Shown one piece after another: positions 1 through 10,363 of a stretch of DNA of 61,876 nt (positions within the stretch are counted from its first letter, which is position 1; every line of letters begins with the position of its first letter). A program made the position numbers and the translations under genes. Origin of the DNA: Eimeria necatrix. Lineage: Eukaryota; Apicomplexa; Conoidasida; Eucoccidiorida; Eimeriidae. The stretch lies in contig NW_013654978.1 in assembly GCF_000499385.1 (NCBI RefSeq), positions 7,844 to 69,719 of the forward strand, read 5' to 3'. The notes beneath the pieces were generated by a model that saw only the letters and a list, made by a program, of their open reading frames with translations, was not told the origin of the DNA and searched no databases.

Positions 1-119
1 ACATCCCCGCCACTTGTTTGGCCAATATCTCGTATGCTTGCTCTGCCGGGGTCCTTGGGTGGACTACGGTGGGACTATCACGTTGCAGCGTTGCTTCATC
101 AGTCTGAACGACCGGTAAC

Positions 120-430
120 TCGCACCACTGGCCATTCACATAGGTTCGGAATTTGTCACACTGGAAATACCAGGCCACCTTGTGTTCAGTCAGCCAATCC
201 AAACCCAAGACTAAGTCATAGGCAATGGGTCCCACTAAAATGTCCCCGGAAAAACGTGTGTGTCCGCACCACAGCGTCAATCCCGTCACAACCTGATCAA
301 TGCGTAGTTATGCACCTGTAGCTATGGTGAACCTATGTTCTTTCGGAAGTCTCTGCACTTTCAGCTGCAGTCGTTCGACTATTTTAGGACTAATGAAACT
401 TCTCGAAGCCCCAGTGTCCAAGAGGGCCTC
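120..430 (-). pseudogene. Retropepsin (aspartic protease) remnant
   Basis: The reverse complement of 407-418 encodes the catalytic DTGA preceded by ALL and followed by SRSFIS. About 190-225 encodes LVLGLDWLTEH, the second conserved block of retropepsins (ILG-DWL). Between them the frame hits a TAA (plus-strand 308-310), so the copy is disabled. Its position after the zinc knuckles matches gag-pol order. Confidence 0.8.
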
Positions 431-846
431 ACAAGGACTCCCTGCGAGCTAAACGCGAAGTACCGCCGTCGCACCCGCACAACACAACGCTCCCCCTTGC
501 TCGTAAGACTCTTTCGTGCAAGTCTCCCTCCACCAGTGTGGCACAATCTCTGTCGCGTCTGACCTATAGCCGTCTTCTGTTGCCTCTGCAGACTTCCTGC
601 TGCTATCCGTCGTCGCGTCCGGAATCTCTTCACTCAGGATCGACGCTGACCCAGACTCCCGCCGCGTTTCCAAAAGCGGCTGAGTCCCTTCCGCGCGCCC
701 TTCGCTCGTATTAGCTCTTCCCGCAGTGCTGAGGAGTTGATTTCCCCGCTCAAGGGAGACTGGAATGGCATTAGGGCCTGTCGCTACCGCACACATCATC
801 CCTTTCCCATGGCTACGCGGCCTAGAACGCTCGTCTCCTACCACGC

Positions 847-1455
847 CTAGGCCCGCACGTTTAATCGTTCCGTCTTCTCAGTGCTAGGGCGGGTGGGCGC
901 CCTACTGCTCTTGTCCACCGACTCGGGCCGGACTCGTTCATACGTAGGACAGTCCCGAGCATAGTGTCCCACACCGCCATACTTCTTGCAGATTTCCCCC
1001 GGACGTCTGGTACGTTCCCCTTTGCTGGTGCAGATACGTGCCGGATGTCCGCGACTCTGACACTCAAAGCAGTTCGCGTGGGTTCCCCGAGGGCGATTTT
1101 CAATTTCCTGGCGCCCACGAGGTCCATTGGCTTGGACGATAGCTCCAATGGCTCGACTGGTCCTTTCTCGGAGTTCCAGCACACTCTGCTTGGGCTCGTA
1201 GAGCTGTATTGCGGCGGTTGCCGCTTGTTCCCACTACTGATATTTCACTTGTCCGTTACTGATTATTAGAAGATGGAGGTCTGTCGGTAGCCCGGTGCAG
1301 TAATAGTCCGCGAGTTCGTCGGGGGCAAAACCCAACCCACGCTCCGCTACAGCCGCGAACTGGTCCGTGTATTCCTTCGGGTTACCATTCCACCGTACTT
1401 TAGCCAACTCCGTTAACAATTGACTCTGCGACATTGTTCTGTCAAACTGCTTCAA
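847..1455 (-). pseudogene. Retroelement gag: capsid fragment plus two zinc knuckles, one degenerate
   Basis: Minus-strand frame 1455-1234 carries a retrotransposon-gag signature, including LLTELAKVRW, YTDQFAAVAERG and YCTGLP. Frame 1184-847 carries two nucleocapsid knuckles. The first, CFECQSRGHPARIC, is a complete CX2CX4HX4C. The second, CKKYGGVGHYARDC, has Tyr where the second metal-binding Cys should be, so it probably cannot hold zinc. Capsid and nucleocapsid segments are no longer in one uninterrupted frame. This is expected for an old, inactive copy. Confidence 0.8.
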
Positions 1456-1542
1456 AAGCCTGCGCTGTACTGTCGCCCAGTCGCTTAGGTCGGTTAGGAG
1501 GGTCCTATCCTCCTCCAGTGTTGCGACCCCTTGTATGTCGCT

Positions 1543-1596
1543 AGCTAGCTATCGTCTCTAGGACACTATCCAGCCCCATTGTAGTGCCTGTGCACT
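1543..1596 (+). repeat. Diverged 54-bp direct repeat, copy 1
   Basis: The two ends, AGCTAGCTATC and ATTGTAGTGCCTGTGCACT, are identical to copy 2 at 2424-2477. The spacing between them is identical (24 bp) and the middle is about 14/24 matched. The copies lie 881 bp apart in the same orientation. Confidence 0.75.
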
Positions 1597-2423
1597 AAAT
1601 ATCGTCTTTCGATGCGCAGAAAAAATCCCAGAAAAGTGCTGCCGTTTTCAGGTAGTATGCGAGACGTTGCGCCCGATTCCCCGGTTCCGCCTACAACATT
1701 TCTTATCACACTCATAGCGGAGTGGAATTTGTTCCACGTGACGTAGGAACTGCTGCATGGCATAACATTGGCTACAGGCACCACCTTTGGGGGCACCTCC
1801 TTATGCCCATGCGGCCGCTCTGCCACGGTGGGTTTCGGAGTAGGATGACGAAAATGGGCCGATGTCCCGCTAGGCATTTTGCTTACTGATATTGTAGAAG
1901 TCTCGTGTTATGTGGGCCGATAACGTGTCCGCTGCGGAGATGCTTCCCTTAGCGAGCTAAGATATCTAGGTGTGAATCATTGAGACAAAGTATTTCTACT
2001 CTCAGGTCAGGAAAGAAAAAGAATTTCAATCCCGGAACAGCCCCCAAATGTAGTGCAAAGCGCCTACTGCTGCGACTACGCTGTTACGTGGACGACAAAT
2101 AGAGCGCCCTATGGAAAACCTTCTACCTTCGACGCATCTCTCATGAAACAAATACCCAAATATCAATAATCGCTGTCATCATTCAAGTCCTGAAATCGAT
2201 TTTCCTTAAAAGCTTCCCGCACTTAGGGTTCTTGCTTCCTTGGCCCTGTGGGGCGGTGGCCCGCACCGGTGCCGGCCCTATCGCCAGACCCAATCTTCAG
2301 GTATATACGGACACGTCTAGCCTATACATGCTAATTTGCTGATAAACTGACTGACTTCCTTACTAGTAAGAAGTTCCTGTTTTCGTTCATCGTGTTAATC
2401 GTGTTAACCTCTTATATATTACC

Positions 2424-2477
2424 AGCTAGCTATCTTTTTAAGGTCACCAGCAAGCGCTATTGTAGTGCCTGTGCACT
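2424..2477 (+). repeat. Diverged 54-bp direct repeat, copy 2
   Basis: Partner of 1543-1596. It lies outside the recognisable gag fragment on its 5' side, so the pair could mark an internal duplication or LTR-related sequence of the element. I cannot decide which. Confidence 0.75.
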
Positions 2478-5285
2478 GCAGGGACTGTTGTGATAGATCA
2501 GCTACAGCTGTAGCGAGTGGAATAGTTGTAGATCGCAGCGCCATAGTGTAGCCCAGAAATGACCTTTGGGATCAAAGCATTATGAAAACGTCAATTGAAG
2601 TAATCTCCAGTGATGATACTGTACAAAAAGGCGTAGCCGTTGGGCGGGAAGGCTTAGTGTACTTTGCAGCTCTTGGCCCCGAGAGTAGGAACTGGCAAAT
2701 GGGCAGAAGCTGCAGAGTGTACCAGAGCCACTTAGGGGAGTCTAAAGACCCGGTAAAAACGGATGTATCTCTTGACGAAAACGTCATAAGAATGTGAATT
2801 CTGGGCATTTTCTCCTATACAGGAGGTGCCATAACGAATATTGATAGATATGCGCCTACGCAGCCGGCTACATGGGAGAGCCATTTGCAGTACGAGCCAG
2901 GCTTAGTTGTCTGCGCCTGTTCTTCAGCGCTCACAAAGGAAGCGGACTGCTCCCAGCTGCTTTAGCTCCTTCGCCAGTTGATAGCGGATACTGGCAGAAG
3001 ATCACATAGCCTACCACCAGATGTCCGCAGCATATTAAGAGGAGAAACCTGGTTAGGTTACGCCTGGTGAGCCACCCCAATCCGACCCTTTCACTATTAA
3101 GCAAGGTAGGAGCACATTTTTTGGGAATTCGTCTTACTCTGGGGTGTAGTCTTTCCGCAACATTGTGTGTCCAACTGCGATTTACAGGTGTAGCCAACAA
3201 TGCGTGGCTGGATAGCTGCAGTCGAGCCCATCCTACAGAGTCCTCTAAGGTCCTGCTTGCGGCACGCACTTGATTCTTGCAAGAAGGGTGGCATTCATCT
3301 TGTCGTTTCCCTGTCATTCACCCTCACTGTTCAAGTGATCCCCTAATACTTCTTCTGATTTTATTTCTGGCGACTGGGAGGGCCCCCATGAGGCAGGCCC
3401 ACAAGGTCCATTCGCCCCCTGAGCGCGCCGCAAGTTACTCAATACAAGGAACACGCCTTTGCTTAGAAAATCTTGAAATTCTTCGTTCACTTGGTAAGCC
3501 TTTAACTTCGTTCCCAGCGCCTTAAACCGCAGCTTCCGCGCAGACATCGTCAACCAATCCTTTGGGGGTGTTCAGATCTTAGCGGCCAACTTCAAGGCCA
3601 AGGCTTGTAAGTTCTGCTTTTCAATCTTCATGCGCCTTTTTATTGCCCCTCTTTATTTCAAGCAGCCAACTTTTAATCAACAATACTACAGATTACGTGC
3701 CAGCACCAAGCAATAGCATATCTTACAGTGTGCTGCGATGGAGCTCTACGAGGATACGCAGCATAGGACGAAAAAGGAGCAACTAATAGCTCTGGACACC
3801 GCTAACCCTTTATAGAATGCAAGGGGTAGCAAGTAGAGACCAACTAAAATCAGAGCTCTAACTATAAAAAGCTCCAGCATGAACAGAACTATTCTTTCCC
3901 CACGCTCGGAGCTCAACACTAACACGGTCCAAGCGCTCTCAGTGAGGGTAGGAGGGGAAAATCCCGGGACTGCCATGGAGGATCGCTGCTATGCCACTTA
4001 AAGACAGCAATAGATCTGCACTTTAACAGAGAAGATGCGCATTCGCTGTTGCCAAGAGTGCGCAGCGAACTAAAGCGTCCGCGTGTACGTGTAATCGAGG
4101 TTAAATTGTGAGCAATGCCTAGTAGTACGTTGTCACCAACAAAAGACTAAAGCCCAAACTGCTTGCAAATGAGGGCACCTGAACTCTCATGCATGCAACA
4201 TTGCAAAAGTGGTAGCCGAGCGCAGGCATCCATGTTGAACCCTCTGCATATCAGTGCCAGGGGCACAGCGCCCACGTAATCCCTAAAGTCTCCAGAACTC
4301 TTCGCTCCCATTGAGTTTTTCTACTGAAGAGAAAACCATATAGTACTTATCTCAACTTTTCCTTGACAATTCACGAACCTGCGTGCAAGCCTGCAAAATG
4401 TTACGAACGCTCTTGGAGTTAAGGGCGATACCTCTCCAGTTTGCAATGCGCCTGCTGGTGAGCTGCTTTCGTCATTTTGACATGACTTTCCTTTCTGTTT
4501 TGCCTACCTAAAGTCAACCGAAAACAATAAATGATCCTTGCGCTTTTGTTTAAACATTGACTCACTGCGCGCTGTGGACAATCGAGGAGTAAAGGCACGG
4601 CCCGCCGTTGCTTGCTGTTGTCTCAGATCCCACTCACGAAGAAAATTGAAACAGCATTTGGCCTTGGAAGCTCTGAAAGTTCTATTACTTGCGCTTCAGT
4701 CATGCAAGCAAGTTAATTGCAAGCTTAGCTTCGCGCTCTTCACAGGGACTGTGAGCGATCAGCGTTACGTGCGTTGCAGAAGCTCATCCCCATTTACGGG
4801 TGTGCCGCATGTGAATGACTTTTAGTTCCAGACTGATTAGATGAAAACCAAATACGCTTGCATTCTGACTCTGATGTAGTTTGCGGAGCTGAAGCGCAAA
4901 ACAAAAGAACTATCTATCAAGAGTGTGTCCAAACAACTGGGCAAAGCGTTGGACCATGCGCAAGGAAGGAATTTTGGCAGCTGAAAAACTGTGCACTACA
5001 CTAAATGGGGCTCTAAACCACAATGAAGGAACTAAAGCTGGAATAAATGCCGCATTTATTATATATGGCACTCCAATGCTTTCTCGTTGAAACAGGTCAC
5101 GTGCGGGGATCGTGGGGTGGCGCACAGAACGCTGGGCAATGACGTAGCGTGATGGCTCCTCTGCATGCTCTGCCTCTACCAGAACTTCTCCACATTAAGG
5201 TCAACGTTTATTTCGCCTTTTTATTATTTTGTTGCCTTTTAGCTTTTCTTCTCACCTCAATTTTCCAGAAACAGTTATTTCTAGG
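2478..5285. other. No gene recognised
   Basis: Only short overlapping ORFs on both strands occur here, none with a recognisable motif, signal peptide or plausible exon chain. Base composition is balanced and there is no CAG tract. Confidence 0.5.
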
Positions 5286-5576
5286 ATGGTGGCAATAGCC
5301 TGTCACAGCCTCGCGCTGTTGACAATTGCTGCTTGCGCAGTTACGGCTTTGGGGGCCGATGAAGTAAAGGATGGGAATCAAAATGTTGCTGCTCAAGTAT
5401 CTGAAACAAATGAAGGTCAAGCTGCTATTCCAGGTAGAAAGGGAGTCAATCCCGTGCTTGCTGGCGCAGCCGTTGGCTCGACTTTGTTTCTTGCCCTTCT
5501 TTTGTTCGGCATGAAGGTCCTCGGCAGAATGGTTGTCCAAACAGATTCCAAGGTGGGAAGTGCGAGTGCATCTTGA
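5286..5576 (+). CDS. Small secretory/membrane protein, member of a local two-gene family
   Basis: The ATG at 5286 opens a 96-residue protein. It has an N-terminal signal peptide (about residues 1-23, hydrophobic core LALLTIAACAVTAL). A short polar, acidic lumenal part follows (about 24-52), then one membrane segment (about 53-75) reading GVNPVLAGAAVGSTLFLALL, and a short tail starting GMKVLG. The gene at 10061-10363 on the other strand has the same layout and the same GV-P-L-GAA-G...FG-KVLG core, so this is a real gene. The tail KVG in both copies lies on a good splice donor (here AAG|GTGGGA), so a further C-terminal exon is possible. A pyrimidine tract ending in AG just upstream may be a 5'UTR acceptor. 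Function unknown; topology suggests a surface, dense-granule or vacuolar protein. Confidence 0.72.
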   Translation: MVAIACHSLALLTIAACAVTALGADEVKDGNQNVAAQVSETNEGQAAIPGRKGVNPVLAGAAVGSTLFLALLLFGMKVLGRMVVQTDSKVGSASAS

Positions 5577-7769
5577 CATGTGGTTATGCAGAGAATGAGA
5601 CATCGATTTGGCTCCCTCTCCCTCTCTCAGCACAACCCTATGTGCCACGCTTGTTGTGTTCCGCAGACGGCCGGCCCAAAGGTTGCGGAAGTAGTTTTTT
5701 CCGGTGTGGGTGCGTGCACAACCATACAGTCCTTCCAGCTATTTCGAGACTTGCTTGCCTGTCGACTTTTCGCTCGCATAACGTGTATGAGTGCCTCCTC
5801 TGATGGTGTATGCAGACAGCTTCACTTTGTCCACTGAGGCTTACACTGCCTGGGTTGAAGTCCTATACGAGGTGCGTAGCAGTACAGTATCTGCATGCCG
5901 TAAGTAAAGTTTGGCGATTTGTATTTTTTGGATGCGCTCTATGGTGCAACGCGGAAGAGCGGATCGATGTTTCCTCAGGGGAAGGCAAAGCAGACATTGA
6001 AGAAATTACAAGGAAGCTCAAGGGAGTCATGTCTTGCGGACAGCGGACGCACCATTCAAAGATTCCTTAAATCCATAAAAAGTGGGTATCAGTGTACTGT
6101 TTGCTTGATAAGCCTCGCCGACTTGGCTGTGCACATTGTCGCTATTTTGACGCATTCTTCCGTGTGTTGTTTTCAGCGGATGGTGAAAGATCCCTTCTTC
6201 TCCATGTAAGTGACGAAGAAATCATCGTTACATTTGATCTGAGGCTCATGCAGCCATAATGGAAACAAGGTGGAGCGAACACGTCTCCCAATGGCGATAG
6301 CATTCTTCGTCTCAAGTTCCCATGGGGGTGGTAGGAGGTGGACTCGGCACCATGACAGTGGGCACCGATTGGCTTGTTTGTAAATTTTGAGATGAATTCG
6401 GGCATTTTCGTAGGCTTGGAGGTCCGAGGCTTGCGCTGCACAGGGTGTTACCCCCGACGCATTTGCTTGTCGGGCCCCCTCTGGGAAGGGGAAATGATGT
6501 GCAACTTCGTCGCATTCACGTTGACTCCCCGTTTTTTTTCGCAGCCAGCTATCATTGGAGTTTTTAAATAGGAGAACCGGAGGTTCCTCTTCCGCTTCCC
6601 TGGATGTTACCTGCTTCCGTTCTCTCCCTCTGACTTACAACCACAGGAGACGAGGCAGATGGGCCTCGTCCGTCTATATATTTATTGTAGTTTGAAAGCC
6701 GTCATTCATTTCTTAGTGGTTAGTTCTTAGTAGTATGGCGACGACGTGCGGAATGCGCACTTATATCTTGAAACGGTGAGGACACTGTAGGGAATGAGCA
6801 TCGACTTCCAAAGAGTGCGTGGAGGCGAGAACGCATACGTTTTTGTCAATGAAAGCATGCATAGCTTCTCCGCCATTGAGCTTCCGTATGTAGATGTGGT
6901 GAGATACTACTTGTGCTCCGTGAGGGAGCCTATCCTTGCGGTGTTCATTGGAAACCTCTCGAGGCGCTGCAAGTTGTATAAGCCCAAGATCCGGACACTC
7001 CACTCCCAAACAGTCTCATGCATGCATCATCTCCCCCATGGTGCCTGCTGTCTTTTGCTGAGTACTGAAGGCGTTGCGAGCTTTCTTCCCATTAAGCCGT
7101 CGGCCAAAGTACCTTTACGAATCGCTGCCCACCATAAGGTGAAACTGCACGTTCGTCCTTTGCCACATTTGTTCGAGCTTTTGTTTCACTTACACACTTA
7201 TATATATTGCTAAAACTGTCTGAGGAATTTCTCCACAAATGGGTAGCTTCTGAAGCTCCAGCCCTAGAGTGGCCGTCCAGCATGCAATCCGTCTTCTGCT
7301 TCATCAGTAGACATAACCTTCGGACCCACAGACGGAAATCCTTCAACTCCATCTCGTGGATGTTCGATATTTTATGGGACATCTTCAAATGCTGACGGGT
7401 TATCGTCATCCTTTGAGCAGCATCGAGTCTGGTGGCACATAGTCAACAAGGCCCAGCTCAACACGCTCTGCGATTAGAACCTGCCAAATCATGTGATTTT
7501 ACGTTAGGTGTTTCTCAATGGAAAACCCCCACTGTCTGCATACCTTGGGAGTCTGGTTTATTGAGTGCAGACACTCGGAAATCACGAAGTTACAGACGTG
7601 ACTCCCGTGGGCTTCATCATTTCGATTCATCTTTTTTCCAGGAACTGAGTTGTCACACAGCGTCTCTTTCTGTTCTTTTTACAGGCAAAACAATAAATTT
7701 TGATGGAAAATCTGGTATTCGGACCGGGCCTCGTACAACTAACTGAGTTGCCGACGCACTAACCACCAG
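5577..7769. other. No gene recognised
   Basis: Several ORFs of 60-140 codons overlap on both strands. The longest, 6794-7213 plus, starts with ATG but has no motif, homologue in the window or clear splice partner. I left it uncalled. Confidence 0.45.
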
Positions 7770-8624
7770 ATGGGACTTCTTATCTGCCTGGTGAAACCTG
7801 ACGGGTTTAGAAACTGTGCGGCAGCAAAATACTGTTCCGGCACGGTGTCGCTTGCTTTTCTCCTCGCAGTGGCTTTATGGTTGGGGGGTAGAAAGGAAGT
7901 GTCAGCGGCACTGCTGTCTCGCCCCACGATTGTACCCCTCGCGGCCCGTCGCGAGCTGCTCGGGAGCTTCTCTCTTCTTAGTACAAAAGCCTTGCGCACT
8001 CCTGCAGCATGTCGCAGCAGAGTCTGTACCTTTATGCCGCGTTCTCGAAGCGTGCCTGCAGTACTGCCTTCGTGGAATTCGTCAATTCCAGAGCACGCGG
8101 AGGCTATGATGCCCGGGGATTGGGACGTCCACTGGAAGGCACAGAATGGCGATGCGGGAGGTACACCAGACGTGTCCGCAGCAAATGCAGCGGCAGAGGC
8201 GATAAGGAAAGCCGCTGGAGCTAGCGAAGCAGAAGCTTTTTCGCGCCTCTGGGAAGCTCTGCGGGGTGGGAAGTTTTTGTCGTTGTCCTTGTCCAACAAC
8301 CGTGTGGCAAGTTTAAGAATTTTGCGCAGCTGGCCCGTGAACAACACTCTTTCCTTTAGGGGTATATGGCAGGTTAGGGCGAGGCCTTTCCTCCCTGCTG
8401 TCCTAGAAGTAGAACTGGGGTTCCCTTCCGAATTACCGGAAGTCATTTTGATTTTACGTGCGCCCCTTAAAACTGGATCCTGGTTGAGACAGGTGCCCCA
8501 GCTGGTGTCCGGAGATGCAAGCCTTTCCTTTTCACCTTTCTTTCCCTGGAACACCCAACGTCTGGGGATTGTGGAAATCAGTCCACGGAGAAAGCGCCCA
8601 ACTGTTGACACGATGCTGCAGTGA
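7770..8624 (+). CDS. Unidentified ORF with an N-terminal signal-anchor-like segment
   Basis: This 284-codon ORF starts at an ATG in acceptable context (CCACCAGATGG). Its first 45 residues contain one hydrophobic stretch (SLAFLLAVALWLGG) suggesting a signal anchor or signal peptide. The centre (about residues 110-160) is alanine- and glutamate-rich (SAANAAAEAIRKAAGASEAEAF) and looks codon-biased like coding sequence. The rest is less convincing and could include an unspliced intron. An antisense ORF of similar size covers 7739-8650, so the strand is not certain. I prefer plus because of the ATG and signal-like N-terminus. It sits between the two paralogous small membrane-protein genes. I do not recognise the family. 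Confidence 0.35.
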   Translation: MGLLICLVKPDGFRNCAAAKYCSGTVSLAFLLAVALWLGGRKEVSAALLSRPTIVPLAARRELLGSFSLLSTKALRTPAACRSRVCTFMPRSRSVPAVLPSWNSSIPEHAEAMMPGDWDVHWKAQNGDAGGTPDVSAANAAAEAIRKAAGASEAEAFSRLWEALRGGKFLSLSLSNNRVASLRILRSWPVNNTLSFRGIWQVRARPFLPAVLEVELGFPSELPEVILILRAPLKTGSWLRQVPQLVSGDASLSFSPFFPWNTQRLGIVEISPRRKRPTVDTMLQ

Positions 8625-10060
8625 ACATCAGTTCTTATCGGGAAGGTCAAGCAAACTTACGTGCACAGCGTACACGTGCAAACCGCGCAGTTTGTCCACA
8701 GCCAGGCAACCGTTGGATTTCCTCATCTTGCTCGTGAATCAAGAAGGGATGAAGGCAACCGTGTGGCACGGTGTACGGGGAGTTCAGGTTCCACCCTACC
8801 CCGGCAGTCTACTGCACTTACGGGCGGAAATATAATTGGTGGCGTGCGCATGCGTGTCGCACCACCTGTAGGGTGTGACATCCAAGCACTGAAAAAGGAG
8901 AGGGCACCGTCCAAGCATAATAGCCCCACAGGAGATTTTCGCTTCGCGAGACTATTGGAATCACTAGACCGCGGGGGATACTCGAGCCTCTTAACAGTAG
9001 CAATTCTGCACTGCGTTACTTTCAGTGGGCGCATGCACTTCTGTGTGCTGTTTTCTCGTCAACTTGACCTAATGAGACACGAACTGCAGTTGCGAGTGAA
9101 CGTTGTGAAAGCTGCAAGGGGAAATGCGCGTAATAAAATTGCGACTTATCCCTGGCCGCGAAGGTTGGGCTAGGAATCCCTTCGTTGATGGCATTAACTG
9201 AGGGACACCACAAAGTATGGCTTGGACCTGCCGAAAAATTTACACTGTGAGCATGCGTATGCCTTGACCACTGCTAACATGGAGCTGGTGTTCATTGGCA
9301 TGCTGGCCAATGCATTCATTGGTCTTTGGGATGCGCCCCAGACGATGGGTCGCTTGTTTCATTTGTTTGGGGGTTTGGCCTCCGCACGTCAGCCACTATG
9401 GTAACCGGAACGCCAGCAACTTGTACAGTACAGCTTGATTCGCCTTCTCCTAAAAGCATCACAACGCAACATATAGAACTTACATGCGTAGTTTCCTTCA
9501 GAGGAAAATACACCGAGTGAGCCGAAAAGTGACCTACCTTTTCCGCAATCAAGAAAAGTTTGAAGAGCGCTTGAGTTCGTGTCCTTCCAGTTTTGCTTCT
9601 CAGTACCAGTCAACTTTCTGATTGCACTAACCGGTTGCTGCAGAGGGCACATCGCATCTGCTGCTGCGCACATTGCACTACAACACATTCGGTAACTCGA
9701 ACTTTGGGATGTTCTGGCGACAAACCCGGAGTCGTGGAGCCGCTTGCGCCTCACCTGTGCTGTTATTTCAACCCAGGCAGTGTACTTGTTAGTTACTAGT
9801 GTAAAACTTGCTGCGGACAAACAGAAAAAGCCCAGCTGCAGCCCCTGCACGCAACCTCAATCGAGATGCTACGAAAGCCCGATCGTGGTGCAAAGAAACT
9901 TTCGCAGTTCTTGTCGGAAGTCATTTCCTTCTAGCTCACAAGTGAGATTTAACACTTCTTCAGCGAGCCTCTTCCCAGCGTCCTGAAGCAAAAGTAGCCG
10001 AATATTACATGGTACGGAACTTTCGATCAACTTGAGGAAGAACGAATCCCAGTCCGTAAT
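8625..10060. other. No gene recognised
   Basis: Short ORFs on both strands without motifs. 8661-9173 plus is open for 170 codons but its composition looks random and it may be a chance frame or 3' flank of the preceding ORF. Confidence 0.4.
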
Positions 10061-10363
10061 CTAGGGGGAAAGGGCAAACGCCTCTACATTACCTACCTCA
10101 GCGTTCACTTCGACAATTTTCGTGCCGAGAACCTTCAAGCCAAAGTAAACAATGGCAGCAAGCAAGGCCGCACCGAAGGCCGCTCCACCAAGGATGGGTT
10201 TGACTCCAAGTCTCGCAGGACGCGATCCCTCTGGCCGTGGTGATTTCTCAAGGCCGATTGCTATCAATGATTCACTTCCTCCGGCTTCTTCTGCAGCCAA
10301 AGCGGAGGCTGCGCAAGCTGCAATCACCAAGAATGCCAGACTGCGGCGTGCAAGTGCCACCAT
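10061..10363 (-). CDS. Small secretory/membrane protein, paralogue of the gene at 5286
   Basis: On the minus strand the ATG at 10363 opens a 100-residue protein. It has a signal peptide (about 1-24, core LAFLVIAACAASALA), a polar stretch (about 25-54), one membrane segment (GVKPILGGAAFGAALLAAIV, about 55-74) and a tail starting YFGLKVLG. The N-terminus MVALARRSLA matches MVAIACHSLA of the paralogue, and the start contexts share ATGGTGGCA. The two genes converge and lie 4.5 kb apart. The lumenal parts are hardly conserved, while signal peptide and membrane helix are. That pattern suggests the anchor is the constrained part. As in the paralogue, a splice donor (GAG|GTAGGT) lies near the C-terminus, so the last residues may differ. 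Function unknown. Confidence 0.72.
   Translation of the reverse strand: MVALARRSLAFLVIAACAASALAAEEAGGSESLIAIGLEKSPRPEGSRPARLGVKPILGGAAFGAALLAAIVYFGLKVLGTKIVEVNAEVGNVEAFALSP

Larger units (their letters stand above)
1..1877 (-). mobile_element. Decayed Ty3/gypsy-type LTR retroelement, gag to protease part, cut by the window edge
   Basis: Reading the minus strand from about 1877 towards 1, the order is gag-like capsid, CCHC zinc knuckles, then an aspartic protease, which is the normal gag-pol order. Reverse transcriptase and integrase would lie beyond base 1 and are not visible. The reading frame is broken by stops and frame changes, so no intact polyprotein can be read. Chromovirus-like Ty3/gypsy elements are known in Eimeria genomes, which fits. 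The 5' boundary and LTR are not defined; a diverged direct repeat at 1543-1596/2424-2477 may be related. I am confident of the element type and less sure of its limits. Confidence 0.8.

Noticed and set aside
6794..7213. 139-codon plus ORF starting with ATG
   Set aside because: Composition after residue 70 looks like non-coding DNA; no homologue or splice partner in the window.
7739..8650. 303-codon minus-strand ORF opposite the 7770-8624 ORF
   Set aside because: No signal, motif or clear ATG-based N-terminus. The plus strand has an ATG and a hydrophobic leader. I keep some doubt.
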